Shown here piece by piece: positions 1 through 8,109 of a stretch of DNA of 64,000 nt; the stretch's first letter is position 1; the number at the start of each line of letters is the position of its first letter. Under the pieces are notes generated by a model. The model saw only the letters and a list, made by a program, of their open reading frames with translations, did not search any database and was not told where the DNA came from. Location: NCBI RefSeq assembly GCF_900105175.1, contig NZ_LT629771.1, positions 1,612,001 through 1,676,000 on the forward strand, in the 5' to 3' direction. The stretch is from Jiangella sp. DSM 45060 (GTDB taxonomy: Bacteria > Actinomycetota > Actinomycetes > Jiangellales > Jiangellaceae). The position numbers and the translations under genes are program-made.

Positions 1-769
1 CGTCGCCGCGGCCACGCGAGCCGACGACGATCAGGGAGGCGTCGGCGGCGGCCTCGACGATGACGTCGGCCGGGTAGCCGGGCGCGACGACGACCGAGAC
101 GTCGGCGGTGGAGCCGGTGGCGGCGCGGGCCCGCTCGACCGCGGCGGCGACCAGCTCCTCGGTCTCCTGCTGCTCCGGCGCCGTCGTGTGGCCGCGCATC
201 CGGAACGCCCCGACGGCGACGACGCGGGCGGCGCGCAGGCGGGCCTCCGTCAGCGCGAACCGCAGCGCCGCGTCGCCGAGGGGCGAGCCGTCGACGCCGA
301 CCACGATGGAACCGTCGCCGGGGCCCTCGTGCGGCGGGACGACGACCGCCGGGCAGGTGGCGTGCGCCGCGACCCGCCCGCTCACCGAGCCCAGCACCAG
401 CGCGCCGATGCTGCCCAGCCCGCGGGTGCCGGCCACGACCAGCCCCGCGTCCTTGGCGACGTCGAGCAGCGCCTGGGCCGGCGGCCGCAGGACGAGGAAG
501 GTGTCGACGTCGAGGTCGGGCGCCGCGTCCTTCGCCCGCTGCCGGGCCGCGTCGAGGACCTCGGTGGCGTACGCGCGCAGCTCGTCGGACGGCGGCAGCA
601 CGGCGGCGCCGCCGAACGGCGCGGCCGCGATCGGCATCCACAACCCGTAGACGGCGTGCAGCGGCGCGCCGCGCAGCTTCGCCTCGGCGACCGCCCAGTC
701 GAGGGCGATGCCGCTGTCGGGGGATCCGTCGACGCCGACGACGATGGGCTTGCTCTGCTCGGTTGTCAT
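1..769 (-). CDS. Universal stress protein, tandem UspA domains (partial, C-terminus outside window)
   Basis: This gene reads off the left edge; 256 codons are visible. The protein opens with MTTEQSKPIVVGVDGSPDSG and holds a complete UspA domain at about residues 8-145. A second begins at about 154 with IVVGVDGSP and is cut at its GSRGRGD loop. The first domain carries the ATP-binding pattern G-x2-G-x9-G-S (G117, G120, G130 region). Tandem Usp proteins of about 290-300 residues are typical of actinomycetes and are linked to hypoxia, dormancy and stress survival. The start is supported by GGAG a few bases upstream. A DosR-like box lies 58-71 bases upstream, which suggests hypoxia-type control. 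Confidence 0.93.
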   Translation of the reverse strand, partial: MTTEQSKPIVVGVDGSPDSGIALDWAVAEAKLRGAPLHAVYGLWMPIAAAPFGGAAVLPPSDELRAYATEVLDAARQRAKDAAPDLDVDTFLVLRPPAQALLDVAKDAGLVVAGTRGLGSIGALVLGSVSGRVAAHATCPAVVVPPHEGPGDGSIVVGVDGSPLGDAALRFALTEARLRAARVVAVGAFRMRGHTTAPEQQETEELVAAAVERARAATGSTADVSVVVAPGYPADVIVEAAADASLIVVGSRGRGD

Positions 770-826
770 GTCTCCAGGGTCGCCCCGCGGGAGCCGTCCC
801 GCCAGGGGCGGACGGCCGCGGGCCTC

Positions 827-840
827 GGGACCTTCGTCCC
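827..840. promoter_or_regulatory. DosR/DevR-like box upstream of the universal stress protein gene
   Basis: The sequence GGGACCTTCGTCCC has the GGGAC-N4-GTCCC form of the DosR/DevR dormancy box core. It lies 58 bases upstream of the stress-protein start and just past the end of the neighbouring dehydrogenase gene. A related site sits at 1953-1966. The assignment rests on motif form and gene content; no response regulator gene is in this window. Confidence 0.6.
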
Positions 841-851
841 GCCGCGGCGGC

Positions 852-1895
852 TCATGCGCCGCGGAACAGCGCGACCTTGAGCACGCCGGTGTCGGCCGGG
901 TGGGCGAAGACGTCGTAGGCGTCCTGCATCTCGTCCAGGCCGAACCGGTGCGTGACCAGGCCGGTGACGCCGAGCTGGCCGGCGGCGAGCATGCGCAGCA
1001 GGGTCGGGGTGGTGGCGGTGTCGACCAGCCCGGTGGTGATGGTGAGGTCGCGGATCCAGGCCGTCTCCAGGTGCAGCGTCGCGGGCGACCCGTGCACGCC
1101 GACGTTGGCGACGTGGCCGCCGGGCCGGACCAGCTCGACGCACGACTCGAACGTCGCCGGGATCCCGACCGCCTCGACGGCGACGTCGGCGCCGAGCCCG
1201 TCGGTGAGGTCGCGCACCCGCGCCGGCACGTCGTCGTCCGGGTCGAGCAGGACGTCCGCCCCGACCGCGGCCGCCGCCTGACGCCGTCCGGGCGCCGGGT
1301 CGACCGCGATGACGTGTGCGGGGCTGAACAGGCGGGCGGTGAGGATCGCCGCCAGCCCGACCGGGCCCGCTCCCACGACGACCACCGTGTCGCCCGGGCG
1401 CACCCCGGCGGCCAGCACGCCGACCTCGTACGACGTCGGCAGGATGTCGGCCAGCAGGACGGCGTCCTCGTCGCTGACGTCGGCGGGCAGCCGGTAGACG
1501 GAGGTGTCGGCGAACGGGACGCGGACCCGTTCGGCCTGGGTGCCGTCGATGCGGTGGCCGAGGACCCAGCCGCCCCCGCCGAGGCACTGGCCGTAGCGCG
1601 CCTCGCGGCAGTAGCGGCAGCGGCCGCAGGCGGAGATGCACGACACCAGGACGCGGTCGCCCGGCGCGATGGTGCGCACGTTGCTGCCGACCTCCTCGAC
1701 GGTGCCGACCGCCTCGTGGCCGAGCACCCGGCCCGGCTCGGCGGTGGCGACGTCGCCCGCGAGGATGTGCAGGTCGGTGCCGCAGATCGTGACGCAGTCG
1801 ACGCGGACGACGGCGTCGTCGGGACTCTTGACGGCCGGGTCCGGGACGTCCTCCCAGGACCGGCGGCCGGGACCGTGGTAGACGAGTGCCTTCAT
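852..1895 (-). CDS. Zinc-dependent alcohol dehydrogenase (MDR superfamily)
   Basis: A 347-residue medium-chain dehydrogenase. Catalytic zinc ligands are visible at C38 (TICGTD), H60 and E61 (LGHEAVG). A full structural zinc lobe is present at C90, C93, C96 and C104. The Rossmann fold shows VVVVGAGPVGLAA near residue 175, followed by VDPAPGRRQ, which leaves the NAD/NADP preference open. The likely reaction is NAD(P)-dependent oxidation or reduction of an alcohol or polyol; the substrate is unknown. The start MKALVYHGPG is chosen because it matches the family N-terminus, with GGAGG immediately before it. It is divergent from a second dehydrogenase, with a DosR-like box between them. Confidence 0.92.
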   Translation of the reverse strand: MKALVYHGPGRRSWEDVPDPAVKSPDDAVVRVDCVTICGTDLHILAGDVATAEPGRVLGHEAVGTVEEVGSNVRTIAPGDRVLVSCISACGRCRYCREARYGQCLGGGGWVLGHRIDGTQAERVRVPFADTSVYRLPADVSDEDAVLLADILPTSYEVGVLAAGVRPGDTVVVVGAGPVGLAAILTARLFSPAHVIAVDPAPGRRQAAAAVGADVLLDPDDDVPARVRDLTDGLGADVAVEAVGIPATFESCVELVRPGGHVANVGVHGSPATLHLETAWIRDLTITTGLVDTATTPTLLRMLAAGQLGVTGLVTHRFGLDEMQDAYDVFAHPADTGVLKVALFRGA

Positions 1896-1952
1896 GCCTC
1901 CAGTCCAGCCGCCGGCGGCGCCGCGGGGGAGAGGCGATGGGCCCGCCGGTCC

Positions 1953-1966
1953 CGGACCATCGTCCC
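1953..1966. promoter_or_regulatory. DosR/DevR-like box between two divergent alcohol dehydrogenase genes
   Basis: The sequence CGGACCATCGTCCC matches GGGAC-N4-GTCCC at 9 of 10 core positions. It lies 57 bases from the start of the left dehydrogenase and 46 bases from the start of the right one, so it could serve both promoters. Together with the box at 827-840 it suggests that the stress protein and both dehydrogenases form one small regulon. Confidence 0.55.
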
Positions 1967-2012
1967 GGCGTGGCACCGTGTGACCTGACCGCCGACGACG
2001 AGGAGATCACCC

Positions 2013-3035
2013 ATGCGCGGAGCAGTCCTGTACGCACCCGGCGACGTGCGCGTCGAGGAGCGCGCCGACCCGGTGGTCGAGCGGCCGTCCGACGCGGTCG
2101 TCCGGGTGGTCGCGTCCTGCGTGTGCGGCTCGGACCTGTGGACCTACCGCGGCGTCAGCCGCCCGTCCCGGCCGGTGCCGATGGGACACGAGTACGTCGG
2201 CGTCGTCGAGGAGACCGGGGCCGACGTGCGCACCGTCGCCCCCGGCGACACCGTCGTCGGGTCGTTCTTCGCGTCGGACAACACCTGCGAGATCTGCCGC
2301 GCCGGGTACCAGGCCCGTTGCGTCAACGCGGTGCCGATCGGCTCGCTCGGCGCGCAGGCCGAGTACCTGCGGGTCCCGCTGGCCGACGGCACGCTGGTGG
2401 CGACGCCGGGACCGCCCGACGACGACCTGCTGCCGTCGCTGCTCGCCGCGTCCGACGTGCTCGGCACCGGCTGGTTCGGCGCGGTGGCGGCGCAGGCGGG
2501 GCCGGGCCGCACCGTCGCGGTCGTGGGCGACGGCGCCGTCGGCCTGCTCGGCGTGCTGGCCGCGCGGCGGCTCGGCGCCGAGCGGATCATCGCGATGAGC
2601 CGGCACGCTCCCCGTCAGGCCCTGGCCCGCGAGTTCGGCGCCACCGACGTCGTGGCCGAGCGCGGCGCCGAGGGCGTCGCGCGGGTGAAGGAGCTGACCG
2701 GCGGGCTCGGCGCGCACGGCGTCATCGAGGCGGTCGGCACGCAGGAGTCGATGATGCAGGCGATCCGGTCCACCCGCGCGGGCGGTCACGTCGGCTTCGT
2801 CGGCGTCTCGCACGGCGTCGAGCTGCCCGGCCGCGAGCTGTTCTTCGCCCAGGTGCACCTGCTTGGCGGACCGGCGCCGGTGCGGCGGTTCCTGCCGGAG
2901 CTGATCGACCTGATCTGGACGCGGCAGATCGACCCCGGCCGGGTCTTCGACCGGACGCTCCCGCTCGACGACGCGGCCGAGGCGTACCGGGCGATGGACG
3001 AGCGGACGGCGGTCAAGGTGCTCTTGCGTCCTTGA
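2013..3035 (+). CDS. Zinc-binding alcohol dehydrogenase (MDR superfamily)
   Basis: A 340-residue zinc dehydrogenase, distinct from its divergent neighbour. Catalytic-zinc residues are C38 (CVCGSD), H59 and E60 (MGHEYVG). The structural lobe keeps only three of the usual four cysteines (C92, C95, C103); the first position is D89, a variant seen in one MDR subgroup. The cofactor motif VVGDGAVGLLGVLAA lies near residue 170. Substrate unknown. The ribosome site GAGGAG is a few bases before the ATG. It ends 24 bases before the GntR regulator gene; its promoter region holds the DosR-like box. Confidence 0.9.
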   Translation: MRGAVLYAPGDVRVEERADPVVERPSDAVVRVVASCVCGSDLWTYRGVSRPSRPVPMGHEYVGVVEETGADVRTVAPGDTVVGSFFASDNTCEICRAGYQARCVNAVPIGSLGAQAEYLRVPLADGTLVATPGPPDDDLLPSLLAASDVLGTGWFGAVAAQAGPGRTVAVVGDGAVGLLGVLAARRLGAERIIAMSRHAPRQALAREFGATDVVAERGAEGVARVKELTGGLGAHGVIEAVGTQESMMQAIRSTRAGGHVGFVGVSHGVELPGRELFFAQVHLLGGPAPVRRFLPELIDLIWTRQIDPGRVFDRTLPLDDAAEAYRAMDERTAVKVLLRP

Positions 3036-3060
3036 CGGCCGTGGTGTGCAATATATTGCA
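3032..3060 (+). promoter_or_regulatory. Palindromic GntR operator overlapping the gntR start codon
   Basis: TGCAATATATTGCA (3047-3060) is a perfect 14-base palindrome and an A/T-rich island in GC-rich DNA. Its last base is the first base of the regulator's ATG. A -35-like TTGACG starts at 3032, inside the stop region of the preceding gene, so the palindrome covers the expected -10 region. Such TGCAAT...ATTGCA sites are typical of FadR-type GntR regulators, so autorepression of the gntR-acdS operon is the simplest reading. Confidence 0.65.
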
Positions 3061-3710
3061 TGCCTATCCCGCAGGGAGAGCCCGCGATCGGCCGCCGGCT
3101 GCTGCGCGACGACGTCTACGGACGGCTGCGCGAGGCGATCGTCGGCGGCGTGCTGGCGCCCGGTGAGCAGCTGCGCGACGCCGACCTGGCGGCCTGGCTC
3201 GGGGTCAGCCGGACGCCGGTGCGCGAGGCGCTGCTGCGGCTGGCCGAGGCCGGACTGGTCGTCGCGAAGCCGGGCCGCTCGACCGTGGTGAGCCCGCTGG
3301 ACGTGCGCGACCTGCGCGACGCGCGGGACGTGGTCGCCGCGTTGCACGAGGTAGCCGTCCGCGCCGCCGTCGCCGGCCTGACCGCGTCCGACCTCACCGC
3401 GATGAGCGCCGCCAACGACCGGTTCCGGGCGGCGGTCCGCGCCGGCGACGTCGAGGCCGCCCTGCGCGCCGACGACGACCTGCACGCCGTCCCCGTCGCC
3501 GTCGCCGCGAACCGCGCGCTGGCCGCCGTCCTCGAGACGTACACGCCGGTGCTGCGGCGGGCCGAGCGGCTGCGCTTCTCCACGCTGGCCGGACGCGCGT
3601 CCGTCGCCCGGCACGACGAGCTGATCGGGCTGTGCGCCGCCGGCGACGCCGAGCGCGCGGCGGCCGTCGCGTTCGACACCTGGCACAGCCTGCCGACCAC
3701 CGAGGAGTGA
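3060..3710 (+). CDS. GntR family transcriptional regulator (FadR subfamily, FCD domain)
   Basis: A 216-residue regulator. The N-terminal winged helix spans about 15-75, with recognition-helix residues [14 protein letters not shown]. The C-terminal all-helical FCD ligand domain spans about 85-205. It lies two bases upstream of the ACC deaminase gene, whose ribosome site GAGGAG is inside this gene's 3' end, so the two are co-transcribed and probably translationally linked. A perfect palindrome overlaps its own start codon. The likely role is ligand-dependent control of acdS. The start codon is uncertain, because a promoter overlapping the palindrome would put the transcript start at or past this ATG. 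Confidence 0.87.
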   Translation: MPIPQGEPAIGRRLLRDDVYGRLREAIVGGVLAPGEQLRDADLAAWLGVSRTPVREALLRLAEAGLVVAKPGRSTVVSPLDVRDLRDARDVVAALHEVAVRAAVAGLTASDLTAMSAANDRFRAAVRAGDVEAALRADDDLHAVPVAVAANRALAAVLETYTPVLRRAERLRFSTLAGRASVARHDELIGLCAAGDAERAAAVAFDTWHSLPTTEE

Positions 3711-3712
3711 CC

Positions 3713-4735
3713 ATGGCCCTGAGCGACTTCCCCCGCCACCCGCTGACCTTCGGGCCCAGCCCCGTGCACCCGCTGCCGCGGCTGACGGCGCACCTCGGCG
3801 GCGCCGCGATCTGGGCCAAGCGCGAGGACTGCAACTCCGGCCTCGCCTACGGCGGCAACAAGACCCGCAAGCTGGAGTACATCGTCCCCGATGCGCTGGC
3901 GCAGGGCGCCGACACGCTGGTGTCGATCGGCGGCTACCAGTCCAACCACACCCGCCAGGTGGCCGCCGTCGCCGCGTCGCTCGGGCTGGCGGCGGTGCTG
4001 GTGCAGGAGAGCTGGGTCGACTGGCCCGACCCGCTGAACGACCGCGTCGGCAACATCATGCTCAGCCGCGTCATGGGCGCCGAGGTGCGGCTCGACCCCG
4101 CCGGGTTCGGCATCGGGTTCAAGGAGTCGTGGACGCGGGCCATCGAGGACGTCGAAGCGGGCGGCGGGCGGCCGTACCCGATCCCGGCCGGTGCGTCGGA
4201 TCACCGGCTCGGCGGGCTCGGCTTCGCCAACTGGGCGTACGAGGTCCAGGCGCAGGAGCGTGAGCTGGGCGTCTTCTTCGACACCATCGTGGTCTGCGCG
4301 GTCACCGGCTCCACCCAGGCCGGCATGATCGCCGGGTTCGCCGCGCTGGAGGAGGCCGGCGGGCGGCCGCGCCGGGTCGTCGGCATCGACGCCAGCGCGA
4401 AGCTGGACGAGACGCGCGACCAGGTGGCCCGCATCGCCCGCGCCACCGCCGAGCTGATCGGCGTGGCCCGGCCGCTGCGCGACGACGAGATCACCGTCCT
4501 GCCCGGCTGGGCCGGCGACCGGTACGGCGTGCCGGTGGAGTCGACGCTCGACGCGATCCGGCTGACCGGGCGGCTCGAAGGGGTCATCCTCGACCCCGTC
4601 TACGAGGGCAAGTCGATGGCCGGGCTGATCGACCTCGTCACCGGCGGCGACGTCCCGGGCGACTCGACCATCCTCTACGCGCACCTCGGCGGCCAGCCGG
4701 CGCTGAACGCGTACAGCGGGCTGTTCACCCACTGA
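3713..4735 (+). CDS. acdS: 1-aminocyclopropane-1-carboxylate (ACC) deaminase
   Basis: A 340-residue PLP enzyme, close to the usual 338. It cleaves the ethylene precursor ACC to 2-oxobutyrate and ammonia. The PLP lysine is K50 in the motif [10 protein letters not shown]. The substrate-binding segment [12 protein letters not shown] and the PVYEGKS tyrosine/glutamate pair are present, as is the leucine of AHLGGQPAL. The Glu and Leu separate true ACC deaminases from D-cysteine desulfhydrases, in which they differ. It follows the GntR gene by two bases. Plant-associated bacteria use this enzyme to lower plant ethylene; a catabolic nitrogen role is also possible. Its end overlaps the convergent WYL regulator by 11 bases. 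Confidence 0.93.
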   Translation: MALSDFPRHPLTFGPSPVHPLPRLTAHLGGAAIWAKREDCNSGLAYGGNKTRKLEYIVPDALAQGADTLVSIGGYQSNHTRQVAAVAASLGLAAVLVQESWVDWPDPLNDRVGNIMLSRVMGAEVRLDPAGFGIGFKESWTRAIEDVEAGGGRPYPIPAGASDHRLGGLGFANWAYEVQAQERELGVFFDTIVVCAVTGSTQAGMIAGFAALEEAGGRPRRVVGIDASAKLDETRDQVARIARATAELIGVARPLRDDEITVLPGWAGDRYGVPVESTLDAIRLTGRLEGVILDPVYEGKSMAGLIDLVTGGDVPGDSTILYAHLGGQPALNAYSGLFTH

Positions 4736-5678
4736 CCTCGGCGGCCGTGAACCGCCGGGCGAGGTGTGCGAACGCCGCCCGCAGCTCGGGCGGCCCGACG
4801 ACCTCGACGTCGGCGTCGAACCGGGCGATGTTCGCGGCCAGGCCGATCCAGGACCACGCGCCCAGCGTCAGCCGGCACCGGTCCGGCCCGGCCGCCTCGA
4901 CCACCCCGTCGTGGACGTACGGCGCGACCTCGGCGGCGGGGAGGTCCAGCAGCACCTCGCCTCGGCACGGCCAGCCGGTGTCGCCGTCGACGGCGCCGCG
5001 GAACCGGCCGGCCACGAACGCGGCGACGTCGCCGCCGGGAACCTCGCGCGGGGCGAACCGCGGGCCGGTCGGGATCCGCGGGGTGATCCGGTCGGCGCGG
5101 AACACCCGCCAGTCGTCGCGGTCGAGGTCCCACGCGACGAGGTACCAGCGGCCGCCGCGGGCGACCAGGTGATGCGGCTGGACCCGGCGCCGTGTGCCGG
5201 CGTGCTCGAGGCGCAGCTCCTCGCGGGCCCGGATCGCCGCCGTCAGGGCGACCAGCACGTCCGGGTCGACCGGGTTCCGCGTCGCGCCGCCGACCGTGAC
5301 CCGCACCGCGTCGACCCGGTGCCGCAGCCGCGCCGGCAGCAGCTGCCGGACGGTCGCCAGCGCGCGGGCGGCGTCGGCCGCGACGTCGGCGCCGCCGGCC
5401 GCCGCCAGCCGCAGCGCGACCGCGAGCGCCACCGCCTGGCCGTCGTCGAACAGCAGCGGCGGGAGTTCGGTGCCCGCGTCGAGCCGGTAGCCGCCGTCCG
5501 GGCCCTTGATCGCCCGGATCGGGTAGCCCAGCTCGCGCAGCCGGTCGACGTCGCGGCGCACGGTGCGTTCGCTGACGTCCAGCCGCCCGGCCAGCAGCGG
5601 GCCCGGCCAGTCGCGGCGGGCCTGCAGCAGCGACAGTAGCGCGAGCAAGCGGGCGGAGGTCGTCGGCACGGCTCTCAT
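4725..5678 (-). CDS. WYL-domain transcriptional regulator (YafY/DeoR-like HTH)
   Basis: A 317-residue regulator. An N-terminal HTH_11 domain covers about 5-65, with [21 protein letters not shown] central WYL domain includes [22 protein letters not shown], and a WCX-like C-terminal part follows. It faces a DinB-family gene across a 53-base gap that holds a perfect inverted repeat, a common arrangement for this regulator family. The start is set downstream of the operator. A GTG at 5669, with AGGA eight bases before it, is an equally good start. Its ligand is unknown. Confidence 0.88.
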   Translation of the reverse strand: MRAVPTTSARLLALLSLLQARRDWPGPLLAGRLDVSERTVRRDVDRLRELGYPIRAIKGPDGGYRLDAGTELPPLLFDDGQAVALAVALRLAAAGGADVAADAARALATVRQLLPARLRHRVDAVRVTVGGATRNPVDPDVLVALTAAIRAREELRLEHAGTRRRVQPHHLVARGGRWYLVAWDLDRDDWRVFRADRITPRIPTGPRFAPREVPGGDVAAFVAGRFRGAVDGDTGWPCRGEVLLDLPAAEVAPYVHDGVVEAAGPDRCRLTLGAWSWIGLAANIARFDADVEVVGPPELRAAFAHLARRFTAAEVSG

Positions 5679-5688
5679 CCTGCCGGAA

Positions 5689-5713
5689 GTAGCGGACACA
5701 TCCTGTCCGCTAC
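5689..5713. promoter_or_regulatory. Perfect inverted repeat, probable WYL-regulator operator
   Basis: The arms GTAGCGGACA and TGTCCGCTAC are exact reverse complements with a 5-base spacer. The site lies 10 bases from the regulator start and 18 bases from the DinB gene start, so one bound regulator could control both divergent promoters. Confidence 0.75.
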
Positions 5714-5731
5714 CGCCGCAACACTGCCGTC

Positions 5732-6310
5732 ATGACGCAGAACCAGACGACCACGTCCACCCTCGACGCCGAGCGGGCCGCCCTGCTCGGCCAGCTCGCG
5801 GCCGCCCGCGCCGCGCTGCTCACCACCGTCCGCGGGCTCACCGACGCGCAGGCCGCCGAGAGGCCGACTGTCAGCGCGCTCTGCCTCGGCGGGCTGGTCA
5901 AGCACGTCACCGCGATGGAGGAGAGCTGGCTGCGCTTCGTCGTCGAGGGCCCGGCGGCGATGACCTACGACCTGCCCGACGGCGTCACCTGGGCCGACCT
6001 CGCGGCCGGCACCGCGCGGGAGGTCCCGCAGTGGTCGCTCGACCACGCCGACGGCTTCCGGCTGCTGCCCGGCGAGACGCTGGCCGGCGTCGTCGACCGG
6101 TACGAGCTCGTTGCCGCCGAGACCTCGCGGATCGTGCGTGCCGTCGCCGACCTGTCCGCCGCGCACCCGCTGCCGGACGCGCCGTGGAACCCGCCCGGCG
6201 CGACGCGCAGTGTGCGTGAGGTGCTGCTGCACCTCATCGCCGAGACCGCCCAGCACGCGGGGCACGCGGACCTGCTCCGCGAGTCGCTGGACGGCCGGAC
6301 GTCGAGCTGA
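5732..6310 (+). CDS. DinB / DUF664 family protein
   Basis: A 192-residue four-helix-bundle protein of the DinB/YfiT-like group, in which members bind a divalent metal through three histidines. Candidate ligands are the His of GGLVKHVTAMEESW and the His residues near the C-terminus in LLHLIAETAQHAGHADLL. Some actinobacterial relatives are mycothiol-dependent transferases, so thiol conjugation is possible but unproven. No good ribosome site precedes the ATG, so the message may be leaderless. It is divergent from the WYL regulator and probably its target. Confidence 0.85.
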   Translation: MTQNQTTTSTLDAERAALLGQLAAARAALLTTVRGLTDAQAAERPTVSALCLGGLVKHVTAMEESWLRFVVEGPAAMTYDLPDGVTWADLAAGTAREVPQWSLDHADGFRLLPGETLAGVVDRYELVAAETSRIVRAVADLSAAHPLPDAPWNPPGATRSVREVLLHLIAETAQHAGHADLLRESLDGRTSS

Positions 6311-6347
6311 CGACGCCGTTGTCAGTGCCGGGCGGCAGGATGAGCGT

Positions 6348-8039
6348 GTGCAGCCTGTCGTGGTCCCGTCGCCTGACGGCTCGGTGCGCGTCGACGGCCG
6401 GCGGGTCGCGCTGGGCGAGCTGCCCTCCGTCGTCGCGTCGGCCGGCCCCGCCGCCCGCTGGACCTGGGACGACACCAACCGGTGGTATCCCGGGCTGCTG
6501 GCCGCCGGGGTCCGGGTCGACCGCTCCCACGACCTGCGGCTGGCGCACCGCATCCTGCGGGGGTCGGCGCTGGCGGCCTGGCCCGGACCCGCCGACGCGC
6601 CGCCCGGGCCGTGGGACACCCTGCCGCCCGCGCCGCTGACGCCCGCCGACGAGCCGGCCATGCTGTTCGCCGCGCCCGGTCCGTCGTCGGGGCCGGCGCA
6701 GGGGCCCGACCCGGTCGCGGAGCTGGCGGTGCACAACGCCGTCGTGGCGGCGTCGCCGTCGGCCGGGCGGCTGCGGCTGCTGCTGGCGGCCGAGTCGGCG
6801 GGCGCGCTGGCCGCCGTCGAGATGTACCACGCCGGCCTGCCGTGGCTGGCCGACGTCCACGATTCCGTCCTCACCGAGACGCTCGGCCCGCGGCCGCGGC
6901 TGGGCGAGCGGCCGGCTCGGCTGGAGGAGCTGGCGCATCGCATTCGCGACGCGCTGGGCGCGTCGGCGAGCCTCAACCCCGATTCCCCGCAGGATCTGCT
7001 GCGGGCACTGCAGCGGGCCGGTGTGGGCGCGCGCACGCTGCGCAAGTGGGAGCTGGAGCAGCTCGACCACCCCGTCGTCGAGCCGCTGCTGGAGTACAAG
7101 TCGCTGTACCGGCTGCTGACGGCGAACGGCTGGGCCTGGCTCGAGGCGTGGGTGCGCGACGGCCGGTTCCGCAGCGAGTACGTCGTCGGCGGCGTCGTCA
7201 CCGGCCGGTGGGCGTCCAGCGGCGGCGGCGCCCTGCAGCTGCCCAAGAGCGTCCGCCGGGCCGTCGTCGCCGACCCCGGCTGGACCTTCGTCGTCGCCGA
7301 CGCCGCGCAGCTCGAGCCGCGCGTGCTGGCCGCCATGGCCGGCGACGACGTCATGGCGGCGGCCGGTCGCGGCCCTGACGGCCGGGGCGCCGACATGTAC
7401 GCGGGCATCGTCGCGTCCGGGGCGGTGCCGACCCGCGAGCTGGCGAAGGTCGGCATGCTCGGCGCCATGTACGGCGGCACCACCGGGTCCAGCGGCCAGG
7501 TGCTGCCGCGGCTGGCGAAGACGTTCCCGCGCTCGCTGGCGTTCGTCGACGAGGCGGCGCGGGCGGGGGAGCGCGGCGAGATCGTCACCACCCACCTCGG
7601 CCGGTCGTCGCCGCTGCCGGGCGCCACGTGGCACGAGGCGCAGTCCGGCGCCTACCAGGACGACGCCGGCGACGACGACGTCGCCCGCGCGCGGTCGTAC
7701 GCCCGGTCGTGGGGCCGGTTCACCCGCAACTTCGTCGTCCAGGGGACGGCGGCGGAGTGGGCGCTGTGCTGGATCGCCTCCATCCGGCGGCGGCTGTGGG
7801 CGCTCGGGCCCGCCGACGTCCCCGCCGGTCTCGTGCCGGCCCCGTTCGAGGCCCGCCCCCACCTCGTCTTCTTCGTGCACGACGAGATCGTGGTGCACAC
7901 CCCGGCGCAGCTCGCCGACGCGGTGGCGGCAGAGGTCCAGGAGGCGGCCGCCGAAGCCGGCCGCCTCCTCTTCGGTGACTTCCCGGTCCAGTTCCCCCTC
8001 AGCGTCGCCGTCGCCCCCTCCTACGCCGACGCGAAGTGA
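6348..8039 (+). CDS. DNA polymerase I-like protein (family A polymerase, degenerate exonuclease region)
   Basis: A 563-residue family A polymerase of the short actinobacterial type annotated as bifunctional 3'-5' exonuclease/DNA polymerase. There is no 5'-nuclease domain. Motif A reads ADAAQLEPRVLA (normally DYSQIELRVLA). The O-helix reads KVGMLGAMYG, with Leu where E. coli Pol I has Phe762, and motif C is VHDEIVVH. The N-terminal 220 residues should be exonuclease-like, but its acidic residues are hard to place. The GTG start is preceded by AGGA; it begins 38 bases after the DinB gene. The role is probably accessory repair synthesis, in addition to a housekeeping PolA elsewhere. Confidence 0.88.
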   Translation: MQPVVVPSPDGSVRVDGRRVALGELPSVVASAGPAARWTWDDTNRWYPGLLAAGVRVDRSHDLRLAHRILRGSALAAWPGPADAPPGPWDTLPPAPLTPADEPAMLFAAPGPSSGPAQGPDPVAELAVHNAVVAASPSAGRLRLLLAAESAGALAAVEMYHAGLPWLADVHDSVLTETLGPRPRLGERPARLEELAHRIRDALGASASLNPDSPQDLLRALQRAGVGARTLRKWELEQLDHPVVEPLLEYKSLYRLLTANGWAWLEAWVRDGRFRSEYVVGGVVTGRWASSGGGALQLPKSVRRAVVADPGWTFVVADAAQLEPRVLAAMAGDDVMAAAGRGPDGRGADMYAGIVASGAVPTRELAKVGMLGAMYGGTTGSSGQVLPRLAKTFPRSLAFVDEAARAGERGEIVTTHLGRSSPLPGATWHEAQSGAYQDDAGDDDVARARSYARSWGRFTRNFVVQGTAAEWALCWIASIRRRLWALGPADVPAGLVPAPFEARPHLVFFVHDEIVVHTPAQLADAVAAEVQEAAAEAGRLLFGDFPVQFPLSVAVAPSYADAK

Positions 8040-8109
8040 ACCCAGCTGATCACAACCGTCCGGAACGGGTACCGCTGAGCCGTGCCCCGTCCCGAGGAGG
8101 CCCGACGCC

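Noticed and set aside
2007..3686. 559-codon open frame on the minus strand opposite the dehydrogenase and gntR genes
   Set aside because: Its sequence is low-complexity Arg/Gly/Asp-rich with no domain, and it lies antisense to clearly coding genes; it results from few stop codons in GC-rich DNA.
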